A stretch of 10,643 nt of DNA, from assembly GCA_900088475.1 (NCBI GenBank), contig FLMG01004451.1, forward strand, positions 697 to 11,339, given 5' to 3'. Position 1 is the stretch's first letter; each line of letters starts with the position of its first letter. The DNA is from Hyphochytrium catenoides (Eukaryota; Sar; Hyphochytriomycetes; Hyphochytriales; Hyphochytriaceae). The notes under the pieces are model-generated. The model did no database searches. It was not told the origin of the DNA and saw only the letters and a program-made list of their open reading frames with translations. A program made the translations under genes and the position numbers. Below, piece by piece: positions 1-8,340 of the stretch.

Positions 1-198
1 TCTCTCTCTCCTTCTCCTTCTCTCTCTCCCTCTCTTTCTTTTTCTCTCTCTCTCTCTCTCTCTCTTCTTCTCTCTCTCTCTCTCTTTTTCTTTCTGTCTT
101 TCTTTTGTTCCCTTTCTCTCTCTCGCTCTCTCTCTTTCTCTCTCTCCCTCTTTATTTCGCTCTCATTGTGTACCTTCCTAATACCTTCCTCTCTCCAG
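1..198 (+). repeat. Polypyrimidine CT microsatellite forming the end of an intron
   Basis: Bases 1-95 are uninterrupted pyrimidines, mostly TC dinucleotides, and the CT-rich stretch continues to about 150. It ends in the acceptor ctctccag at 191-198 just before the first visible exon of the coiled-coil gene. It is read as the 3' part of an intron whose donor lies outside the window. Open frames here encode only Ser-Leu-Phe runs and are not genes. Confidence 0.75.
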
Positions 199-1393
199 CC
201 CTTCAAAAGGAAACCGAGAAGCTCATGATCCGCTCATCCTCGCCAAAGAAAGAAGAAAAGAGGACTGCCAAGCTGGTAAAGCAACAGTCCCTAGGAAGAC
301 ACAGTGTCTAGTGAATACTGTCTCATGAATAGAAGGAAAATGGAACGGTTGCGACAGTGGGCAGCAAGAAAAAGGAGAGAAAAGGAGAGAGGGATGAGCG
401 AGTTATTTCCATACCCTGGTCCTTCTCTGATTTGTCTCTCGTCTCCTTCTTCTCTCTCTTTCCCTCTCTTCTCTCTCTCTCTCTCTCGTTTCTCCCTCTC
501 TCTCTCTCTCTTTAGGTTTCGATAAAGGATGAGCATCAGCGGCTCATTCAGGACGTTGAGCGCCTGGAGAAGCAGAACGAACAGCTCAAGGAGAAGTTAG
601 AAAGAGTCCAAGAGCAAGCAACCCGCGCTCTGGGAGAGAGAAGCAGATTGAACGAGGAAAGAGAGTCGTCAAGAAAGTAAGCTTGACGATCTCTCTTGCA
701 CCTGTGATCCCAAAAGCTTACCTCCTCCCTCATTCGCCTCTCCCACTCCTTTCTCTCCCTCTCTCTCTCTTCTTGTCGCTTTCTTTCCCTCTTTGCTAAC
801 CCTCTCCGTCCTTGACCAATCCCTAGGAGCGGGGAGGAAACAGATTTAGCGGTAAATCGCCTCAAGAAACAGTTGGAGGAGGCAGAGGTAGCTTCTTTCA
901 GTCCTTCCTGCCTTTGGGTTAACAACGAAGGCGTCCTTTACTTTCTTATCCTCGGCTCTCTTCCTGCGTTCGTCTCTCTCTCGGCTTCTGATCGCAGATG
1001 GTTGCCCTCTCCCTCGGCCCTTCAGCTTTATTTGTGACAAGAGCAGATTGCCACCTTCTTTTGCTACGTCTTTCTTTATCATATGCCCGTCATCTGTCTC
1101 TCTGTCCCTCTCTCTCTCCCTTTTCAGTACTCTCTCCCTCCTGGTCTTCTCCCCTCCTCCAGGGCCTCTCCACTCACTTATCGCTCTTGTCCGCAACCTT
1201 TTAGGACAAACTTCGTCGGTACGAGAGCAAAGCAAAGGAGAGCGCTGAGCACATCTCCCAGTCCAAGCAGTTCCAGCAGCTGAAGAAGATGTTAGCACAG
1301 AAAAACGAGCAGCTCTTAGCCGCAAGGAAGATCATCCAAAGATATGACCCAAAGGCGTTGGACGACATCGCGCATGAGGAAGATGATGACTAA
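199..1393 (+). CDS. 3' part of a spliced coiled-coil gene, LZTFL1-like (BBSome regulator)
   Basis: Four exons join in one open frame: 199-275, 516-676, 827-887 and 1205-1393 (TAA at 1391-1393). The first visible exon begins in phase 1 after a CT-rich acceptor, so earlier exons lie left of the window. Donors are gtaaag, gtaagc and gtagct; acceptors are ctccag, tttag, cctag and ttttag. The 161 visible residues are charged and almost free of Pro and Gly, as in a long coiled coil (EKQNEQLKEKLERVQEQ, then NRLKKQLEEAE). The last exon carries QFQQLKKMLAQKNEQLLAAR followed by KIIQRYDP and an acidic end, EEDDD. From memory this resembles the C-terminus of leucine zipper transcription factor-like 1, a cytosolic protein that binds the BBSome and controls its entry into cilia. 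No alignment was run. The coiled coil and splice model are well supported, the family name moderately. Another ciliary or cytoskeletal coiled-coil protein remains possible. Confidence 0.6.
276..515 (+). repeat. CT-rich intron of the LZTFL1-like gene
   Basis: This intron runs from donor gtaaag at 276 to acceptor ctctttag ending at 515. Its second half is nearly pure CT, with pyrimidine-only bases at 442-487. The next introns of the same gene, 677-826 and 888-1204, are also CT-rich on the sense strand but less regular. The polypyrimidine run abuts the acceptor, so it doubles as a very long polypyrimidine tract for splicing. Confidence 0.7.
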
Positions 1394-1716
1394 GAGGGAC
1401 CCAAGTTCCCTATCAACGTGGAAGCGAGAGCCAGACAGAGAGAAAGAGAGATATCATCTCATGCGGAGGGAGAGACTAGCTCAGAGGGAAGAGAAGGCAT
1501 TGGTAGCTCCTTATTAAGCATCAATTTGAGGCTTTTCATCAGCAAATTGAGACAGTTATGGTAACCCCATGATGCAGCCAAACGAAAGCTAGTGAAGAAA
1601 GAGTGACAGAAGCCACAGTGATAGTGCTGGCAGGCCAGAAGAGAGAGATATGAAGGGGAAGAGAGAGACATGAGGAAGGCATGGGTTGGGCCTAAGCAGT
1701 CTGGCAGACTTGACGT
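1394..1716. other. Convergent 3' intergenic gap
   Basis: 323 bases separate the stop codons of the plus-strand coiled-coil gene and the minus-strand acyltransferase gene, so both 3' untranslated regions must fit or overlap here. No AATAAA was found on either strand. Nothing else is recognisable. Confidence 0.6.
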
Positions 1717-4700
1717 TTATCCGGTGACCATCATCAGTCCTGAAAGAGCCAGGATAGAGAGAGTAACAGAGAAGAGAAACTGTCCTAGCGTCCATCCTAG
1801 ATGCGCCATAATGGCCGCCGCTAACCCGGCGAGGAACTGAGTAAACGTATAGGAGAATAAGAACACCGAGAGAACTGCGAGGACGTTCAATAACCGCGCG
1901 ATGCCATCCAAAGGTGCACTTGCGTCGTCTATTGCAAGAGAGGAATAACGACGAATCCGGGCAGGGCAGATGAGGAGGGAAAGTCAGTCACGAGAAACAG
2001 TGGGGTCACAGGGACTAAGGACTTCGCTAGTAGCCTCCTTGTAGAATATTACCGTCTTCCTGGTTACCTCTCCCTCTCTCCTTCTTTTTCCAGAGTCTAT
2101 CTTCAAGGCCCCTGTGGATCTCATATCGTCTAGCACCGGCCCAGGACCTATTTCAGTGCCTTCATAACCCCTCAATGTTTCCCCCGTCAGCTATGGCAAG
2201 CCCAGTAGTCATGACAAATAAGGAGAGATAGCAGCAGGTCTAACCTGGAGGATGGTCAGCCAGTCCCTTTAGAAAGACTTTTCTGCACTCTCTAATCTGC
2301 TCCTTCCGCGACTGCTTGGGGTCCGGGACAAATGACGGACAGAATCGAATGGTAGCCTGAGATGAATGGATAACGAGTGGTCCGAAAGTTAGCGATGAGA
2401 ACGAGTCTGCCTGGTTAACAGCCTTTCCCATGTTCTTGACCATGCCTAGAGAGAGCCTGACTCCTTACCTTCCCAGTCGCAGTAAAGAAGCGGTTCCTGG
2501 GCCAGAGTTCGTACGCCCCAAAGATCAGTGCGGGTGTGATCGGGATCCCCGTGTCCTCACGCAGATGGAAAGGACCCTTTTTGAAGGGCAGAAGCTAGAA
2601 GGACAGCGTACGATGGGGTCGAGGGTAGTAAGATAAAGTTAGCAACTGCATCAAGAAAGAGCATTTGCAATGGCAAACAGGAGATCTTGACAGAGGAAGG
2701 CGCAGAAGAAGTGCTTTCTCTTAAGGCACCTTAAGTTCAGCCAATTGTTGCTCTCTCCTCCGTCTTACTGGGCTGCCCCTTTCGTACCTGCCCACTCTTG
2801 CTCCTTGTTCCCTCAGGAGAAATCCCAATAGATCGACCCCACGTTTGCACCGAGTTCTGCGCTCTTCTCAGAGAGAGAATTGCTTTTTTCCTATTGGTTC
2901 TATCGATAGGAAGACTGCCAAAGGTCCAGCGGGCAGTCCAGCCAACAAATGGGATCATGAAGAGAGAGAGCTTGCCTATAAGCTACGATACAATAGCGAC
3001 GGGCATTGTTAGAGCTTTCCAGTGCTTAGCATCGAGGCTGGAGGGCGAACATTGACTGTATAAGCCTTCTGCGGAGGATGACGCTCATCAGCGAAGAGCT
3101 AGTCTGCTCTAAGTGTCTCTAGCTATTCTTCCCTTCTTCTGTTCTCTTCGCTATTGGCTGGTGCACTCTTAGCGCCCTTTACATGATGAGTTTAGCTCAT
3201 CTCACCTTTGTTACGACTGGAGACTTCGCGAGCAATATGAGAGGGTCACAGTTGGAGGCGTGGCTGGAAAGAGGAAAGTATTATAAAGACGTGTAAGACG
3301 CCGATTAAGAAACCATGTCCGAGATGGCAACATGCCAGGTTTGAACATTTGAGAAGAGAGAGAGAGGATTTGAGAAGGCATTGTAGAGGGAGAAGGTGGT
3401 CTACCTGAAGAAGACGATGGTGGAGCCCTTCGTAGCGCGGAACTCCTCGACCCCTTCCGCCGTAGAGTGGACTCCGGCCACGGCCATCAAGCCCGCAGTA
3501 TAGAACCACTGGGAACGGGAGAAGAAGAAGTCCATCACCAAGCGTGTAACAGAGAACGGTGCAATTGGGGTGAGACCAAGAAAAGTAGGAACGTCTAGAG
3601 CTGGAAGCACTCTCGGATGACCAAGAAAAGGAAAGAAAAGCGATCACTCATAGGAGACAAGAGAGACACGAAATGGCTGAGAGACAAGCTTAGACGCACG
3701 TTGTAAGGTAGAAGTAGAGGTGACCGTCGGAGGAGGACTACCATAAGAGAGAGAGAGCAAAGGAAGGAAGAGAAGGGCGGACATAGAAGGTCTCCGCCGT
3801 TCGTGAGGTGTAGATACTAAGAGATAGGCTGTCCACCGTTAGACCCGGTGATTGTGACGTATGAGAGAGGCTCAACGTGAAGATAGAGAGGTAAGCGACG
3901 TTACGGAAACAGAAAAGAGTGAAAGGAGAAAGTAAGAAGTGTTTCCGCACCTGCATAAAGTCCAAAGGCAGATAGTTATTGGGAACGCCCAACCTTCTTA
4001 GCAGCGGGTGGAGCCAACGCAATGGGGTGAGAAAGAAGAAAGCCACCATTGAAAGGAAGAACCATAGAAAGAATGCTGCCAGTCGGAAGATCTGAAGGGG
4101 AGATAAAAAGGGCGAGAGAGAGAGAGAGAGAGAGAGGCACGTGAGGTTTTGTCCTAAGTGCAGAAAGTATTGAGATGGGCGACGTTATTGACAATCAACA
4201 GAAGTAGCGTAGCAGAAGAAGAATATGTCAACTATGGACAGAAGCTCTCGGTCAAGAAAGTTGAAAAAGGCCGAGCCTCCCGTAGGAGCAAGAGAAGGAG
4301 ATGAAAGGTGTTTGAGACTCCATTTGCACTGCGTTTTCTAGGACAACGCCCGGCTCTGGAGGCTAGGTAAATTGTGGAATAAAGAAGTCACACCAAGGAA
4401 AATGAAGAACGAGGCGAACCTGGAGAGAGGGAGAAGGAAGGCAGAGAGGAAACCATAGAGAAGAGGAGAGACTGGAGAGAGAAGGAGCAAAAACAGCGGG
4501 AGGGAAGAACTAAGAGGCAGTGTAAAGAGGAGCACAGAGGAGCCCTTCACGCTGCCGCTAGAAAGAAAGAAAGAAAGAAAGGCTCAGCAAGCAAGACAGG
4601 CTCAGCAAGCACGGAAGAAGAAGAGTACGTACCGACCACAGCATTTCTAGAGGCGAAGGCTTAGCAACTCCTTCGAGCTGGAGGTGCTGGTCCCTGATCG

Positions 4701-4905
4701 CCTGACATTCAGACAGCGCCTTTTGAACCTCATTTGGCGCTTTCTCCGGTCCTCCTGCAGGGTAAGAGCGTCCGCATCGGGTCAGTATGTATAGCAAAGC
4801 AAGAGAACTACTGACTTTGACGGAGAGAGTCCGCGACCATCCTCTTAGCTTAAAGACGTTCTTCTCGTCGTTCTTAAACCTATCTTTCTATACTTTATGA
4901 TTGCA

Positions 4906-4949
<44 letters not shown>

Positions 4950-5202
4950 CTCTCTGTTTGTCTCTCGCTCTCGTCTTTTCCTTTCTTGACGATCGTTTCC
5001 TTGCATGCTTACCTGCCTCTTCGACACGGTCCTCCAGGCTCATGATAAGGAGTTCATTCTTATAGTGGGCGAGACGGCGCAGGTTGTTCCGTGCGATGCG
5101 GTTGGGATTCGTCTTGATCTCCTGCAGCTTCTGCTGGACCTCTCGTTGCAGTTGTTCCTCTTCTTCCCGCCTCTTCTCTTTGGGGGAAACCTCGGAAGAC
5201 AT
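1717..5202 (-). CDS. Nine-exon PlsC-type glycerolipid acyltransferase (1-acylglycerol-3-phosphate acyltransferase-like)
   Basis: The exons, read on the minus strand, are 5202-5013, 4754-4633, 4091-3951, 3508-3405, 3263-3206, 2982-2788, 2594-2469, 2356-2245 and 1928-1717. They total 1260 bases (419 residues plus TAA), and phases match at all eight junctions. An in-frame TGA 15 bases upstream supports the ATG at 5202. Residues 1-104 are charged and helical. About 105-127 form a membrane span. Then come block I (HASNCD at 187-192, the HX4D catalytic motif), block II (PFVGW at 216-220, LPIDR ending at 233), block III (PEGTRS at 261-266) and block IV (FKKGPF at 274-279, GIPITP at 286-291). About 362-415 hold two further membrane spans. 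This fold transfers an acyl group from acyl-CoA or acyl-ACP to a glycerolipid such as lysophosphatidate. The His and Asp of HX4D and the EGTR motif are intact, so it should be active. Exact substrate cannot be read from sequence. The least certain parts are intron 2 (541 bases, no extra exon found) and the last intron. Confidence 0.88.
4092..4632 (-). repeat. Long intron 2 of the acyltransferase gene with GA/CT and GAAA repeats
   Basis: This is the longest intron of the gene (541 bases), pyrimidine-rich on the sense strand. On the plus strand it holds a (GAAA)n run at 4561-4580, a pure purine run at 4114-4137 close to the acceptor, and two copies of aggctcagcaagca at 4580-4593 and 4598-4611, spaced 18 bases apart. 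One internal CT tract ends in an acceptor-like ctctccag, but the exon that would follow meets a stop in the required phase, so no exon is called. Confidence 0.55.
4906..4988 (+). repeat. CT microsatellite inside intron 1 of the acyltransferase gene
   Basis: Bases 4906-4946 are pure pyrimidine, nearly all CT dinucleotides, and imperfect repeats continue to about 4988. It lies in intron 1 (5012-4755) of the minus-strand acyltransferase gene. Here the sense strand is GA-rich, the opposite of most introns in this window, and the tract is near the donor instead of the acceptor. Confidence 0.85.
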
Positions 5203-6218
5203 CACGACTGTTTTTCACGACTCTCTCTCCCACTTTCTCCACACGCTCTCTCTTTCTTTCTCTCTTTCTTTCTCTCACCCTCTCTTCTTGTACTCCCTAT
5301 CTTCAGGATTATGTTGTTCTCAGTTCTTACTGAGAGAGAGCCCTGCCGATCCTCAGGTTTCTCTTTGAGAAATGTTGCTTCTCCGTCTTTCAGCGCTTGC
5401 TAAGGAAAGAGAAAAGCTTATCAAATGCCGAGCATGCGCTCTCTTCACTCCACGAAAGAGGAGAGAGTGAGTTGACCTGTCATCGGTCATAGAGAATCGA
5501 AGAGGCAGCGAGAGGAAGTGGTTGCACAGAAGAAAGGGAGAGAAAAAGAGAGAGAGAGAGAGAGGGAGAAAGAGAGCGAAAAGAGAGAGAGACAGAGACA
5601 GACAGAGCACGGAGAAACACAGACAGAGAAACAAAGAGAGAGAGAAAATACAGCGAAAACAGACAGAAGGGACAAAGAGAGAGAGAGTAATAGATATGGA
5701 GAGAGCCCAGACAGAATAGAGAAACAGAGAGCGAGAGAGACAAGTGAGAAATAGACAGAGAGCAGAGAGAGAGAGAAAACCTGGTGAGATTTTGACGTAA
5801 AAGACAGACAAGAGGCATCGAGACAGAGTGACATCATCTATGGGACTTAACGCGTAAGGCAAGAGTGAGATAAGACACCCTTGTGGCAATGCATATTATG
5901 TGGGAAAGGAACGGGTTCTATTATTGATACAATTTCCATACAATTAGTATAGGACTTCTACTTGTAACATCAATCCAACAATCGCCGCCGCTGCCCTTTG
6001 TTGACCGCGCGCCAAGTTGCCGCGCCTGGGTCATAGACAGCGCGGGCTGAAGAGCACAGAAGATAAAAGAATGAGATACAGCGGCCTTGGTCTTGGGGAA
6101 AGAGAGCGTGCCAATGAAGAAGAAGGAATCTGCTTCGAATCTAGTTCTATTGACCCTGCTGCGGCAGAAAGAAGGAGCTTGGTTCGAAAGGTGGAACCGT
6201 GTGGGCTTTCTATTTTCT
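5203..6218. other. Intergenic region with CT tract and long GA tract
   Basis: This stretch lies upstream of the acyltransferase start and downstream of the membrane-protein stop, so it should hold the promoter and 5' untranslated region of the former and the 3' untranslated region of the latter. 5220-5285 is CT-rich on the plus strand. 5528-5778 is GA-rich. About 5880-5960 is AT-richer and could contain the 3' end of the upstream gene, though no AATAAA is seen. The open frames found here translate to Arg-Glu or Ser-Leu repeats and are not believed. Confidence 0.6.
5528..5778 (+). repeat. GA-rich polypurine tract
   Basis: Bases 5528-5576 are an uninterrupted purine run, followed by about 200 bases of GA repeats broken by occasional C (GACAGA units). 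On the minus strand, which is the sense strand of both neighbouring genes, it is a CT tract like those inside the introns. It could therefore belong to a 5' untranslated intron of the acyltransferase gene. No splice sites were fixed for that. Confidence 0.85.
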
Positions 6219-7463
6219 CTAAGGCTGGTTGAACCGTCTTTGACTATCGGCTGAGCCATTCTCTGGAGGCGGAGGTCTATCAGACGAGGCGGTACCGTCT
6301 TCCTCGGGAATGTAAGACAACTGCTTTGTGAGATACGTGGGTGCATACCGTTTAGCCTCCGCGCGAGCGGTCGGCTCTCCTCCTTGGAGAGAGACAAAGT
6401 GCGCATAAGCTTCTTCATCGTGCAGGGAAGTGAAGGATGTCGAGCCCTCAGAAGACGAGACGGAGAACCGGTCCCGGGTTATAGTCTTCTTATGGAGAGG
6501 GAGCGAGAACCGACTATCATCTGCTACAAGCTCTTCTGAGAGGTGCCTTGGCTTCTCACTCAGATTTCTTTTTCTTCTCGCATACCAGACAGAGAGCCAT
6601 ATCACCGCGACGGCTACCAGCAGAGTTCCTACTATAACCAAGGCAATCCCGAGAGCGCTAGCTATCCAGCTCCCACCATCTTCAGCTTGTGCTTGCTGGG
6701 TCGATGCGGGCCGTGCTACGGGCGGGGAGGAAGGAACCCTGGTGGCAGGAGCACCGGTTTCCGGAGGAGAGCTGGAAGATGGGGACGTAGACGGGCTAGT
6801 CGTGGATGTGGAAGTGGTGAAGGCTCTGAAACAGCTTACTGGTGTTTCTGTAAAGCCCAGATCGTTGATGAACTCAGTCCGGCACTCATCTCTCTGTTCA
6901 GTCCTATAGTTTGGCAGGGGAGTCCTCGCAAAGAGCGCCGTGAAAGCTGAGTTTTCGTTAGCAGTGAATGAAGCATTAGTAGAGCGAAAAGCTCCACAGC
7001 TTAGCTCCTTTCCAGCCTTGGTCTTAAGCCTGAGGCCTTCTATAAAAGAACCGGCACTGACTGTGTAAGAGACTACGTAATCACCATCTTCTAAAGTCAA
7101 GCTTGCCGTCTGCGTGGTGGATTCTAGGCCGGGAAGTATGATGCCTCGCTTCACATCCTCGTTGCCTTCACCCTTGTAAGAGAGAGCAACCTGAGCTAGC
7201 AATCCTTGCAGAGCCTGGTCGACATCTGGCCGACCTTCTTTGTACCACGTGCAAGAGAAAGAAGAAAAGAAGCGAGTCGAAAAGGCGGTGCTGTCGTCTA
7301 AGGTCTGAACAGGGCCTACAAACCTAGCACATCTGCTTCCTGAGGCTCCGTATTGGACCGGAGAGCGGTTGCACTGTGCCCATGACTGTGTAAGTGTCAC
7401 GGAAAGCACAGCAACAAAGAGAAGCAAGGCACTGAGGCGCTGTGTTAGCAGTGGGCTTGACAT
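6219..7463 (-). CDS. Single-exon type I membrane protein with possible jacalin-like ectodomain
   Basis: A 414-codon intron-free gene. Its ATG at 7463 has an in-frame TGA 21 bases upstream and A at -3. Residues 1-29 form a signal peptide (hydrophobic LSALLLFVAVLSVTL, likely cut after SWA). The ectodomain, about 30-215, has six Cys (31, 45, 71, 156, 194, 211) and N-glycosylation sequons NRS at 32 and NAS at 163. Residues 121-158 (SLTLEDGDYVVSYTVS, then SFIEGLRLKTKAGKEL) resemble one strand module of jacalin-like lectins, which bind sugars. That is my reading, not a database match. About 216-262 is a Ser/Thr/Pro stalk, likely O-glycosylated. About 266-294 is the membrane span, followed by basic ARRKR. 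The tail to 414 is rich in Ser, includes SVSSSEGSTS and PPPPEN, and could be phosphorylated. A surface receptor or adhesin is the natural inference; ligand and family are unknown. Confidence 0.85.
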   Translation of the reverse strand: MSSPLLTQRLSALLLFVAVLSVTLTQSWAQCNRSPVQYGASGSRCARFVGPVQTLDDSTAFSTRFFSSFSCTWYKEGRPDVDQALQGLLAQVALSYKGEGNEDVKRGIILPGLESTTQTASLTLEDGDYVVSYTVSAGSFIEGLRLKTKAGKELSCGAFRSTNASFTANENSAFTALFARTPLPNYRTEQRDECRTEFINDLGFTETPVSCFRAFTTSTSTTSPSTSPSSSSPPETGAPATRVPSSPPVARPASTQQAQAEDGGSWIASALGIALVIVGTLLVAVAVIWLSVWYARRKRNLSEKPRHLSEELVADDSRFSLPLHKKTITRDRFSVSSSEGSTSFTSLHDEEAYAHFVSLQGGEPTARAEAKRYAPTYLTKQLSYIPEEDGTASSDRPPPPENGSADSQRRFNQP

Positions 7464-8340
7464 CTTTGCGGCTTTACCTAAGGGTCATTTGCCGCGCTGT
7501 GTAGCCGCGGTTTGGGCGATTGCCCTGCTTCCTCTGCGAAAAGTCAGAAAGTGATCATCATCAGAATGCGGCAGCGTGAGCAGTGGGCAAGAAGGGGGAA
7601 GCAAGAAGAGAAGATGCGACCCTCGACACACTGATTGCTGATCAATGTGTCCATGGTCCAGCGCCTCCTGACCCCTGATGGTTGGTGTCTTTCTGTGAGC
7701 GATGCTTCATAGAATGAAGCCTAGAGGAGCACTGGGCGGACTTTGGCCATGCAGAACCGACAGTGAGCAGGAGGAAAATATGGCAGCAGCCCCAACTCTT
7801 TCAGTTCCAGAGAGAAGGGACAAAAAGAAGACAGAGAGAGACCCAGAAGAGGAGTAAGAGAGATAAGAGGAGAGAGAGAGAGAGAGGAGGGAGAGAGAGA
7901 GAGAGAGGAGAGAGAGGAGAGAGAGAGAGAGCGAGAGAGAAAACTGAAAGCAACAGGTAACAGGTATGTTAGAGAGCCAGAAGAGGAACCATCATGATGA
8001 GAAACGAACCAGAGAACCACTCCAAGAACCACCGTCAGCGATGATGGAGAGAGATGTTGGGAAAGAGACAGCGACAAGAGAGAAGCTGAGAGAGAGAGAG
8101 ACAGAGACAGAAAGGGAAGAGAGACGCACCAACATAATGCTCCCTGCACTAATGATGAGGGAGAGAGACAGCACGATCGAGACAGATCGAGACAGAGAGA
8201 CACAAGCAAAGTGGAAAAGGCGTTGAGACGTGTGAGAGATATGGAGAGATGTTTGTTCCCTTATCTGTAATGGACAGCCCAAAAGAAGGCGCCCCAACCC
8301 TCGCTCTATTCCGTACCTTTGCTTATTCGCTCTTCTATGA
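7464..8340. other. Upstream region of the membrane-protein gene, GA-repeat-rich
   Basis: No credible gene is seen. On the minus strand a pyrimidine-rich segment ends in ttttcgcag, with the following exon base at 7533, about 70 bases before the ATG at 7463. This would fit the acceptor of an intron in the 5' untranslated region, which would place the promoter further right. The rest is dominated by GA repeats whose translations are low-complexity Arg-Glu or Ser-Leu. Confidence 0.5.
7865..7931 (+). repeat. 67-base homopurine GA microsatellite
   Basis: All 67 bases are A or G, mostly GA dinucleotides with GG interruptions. Looser GA repeats extend on both sides, from about 7800 to 8200. It sits upstream of the minus-strand membrane-protein gene, whose sense strand is therefore CT here. 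Confidence 0.9.

Noticed and set aside
3246-3647. 133-codon minus-strand frame covering acyltransferase exons 4 and 5
   Set aside because: It is out of frame with the conserved exon reading that yields HASNCD, and it runs through an intron.
4338-4550. Hydrophobic 70-codon minus-strand frame as an extra membrane exon of the acyltransferase
   Set aside because: Its frame does not match the phase-0 borders of exons 2 and 3, and the in-phase reading hits a stop. The CT-rich intron explains its hydrophobic appearance.
5353-5889. Minus-strand open frames of 112 to 178 codons over the GA block
   Set aside because: They translate the CT microsatellite into Ser-Leu-Phe-Cys runs. Openness comes from the repeat lacking stop codons, and no domain is present.
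6430-6950. Plus-strand frames of 159 and 135 codons opposite the membrane-protein gene
   Set aside because: They are antisense shadows of a coherent protein with signal peptide and membrane span, and neither has domain features.
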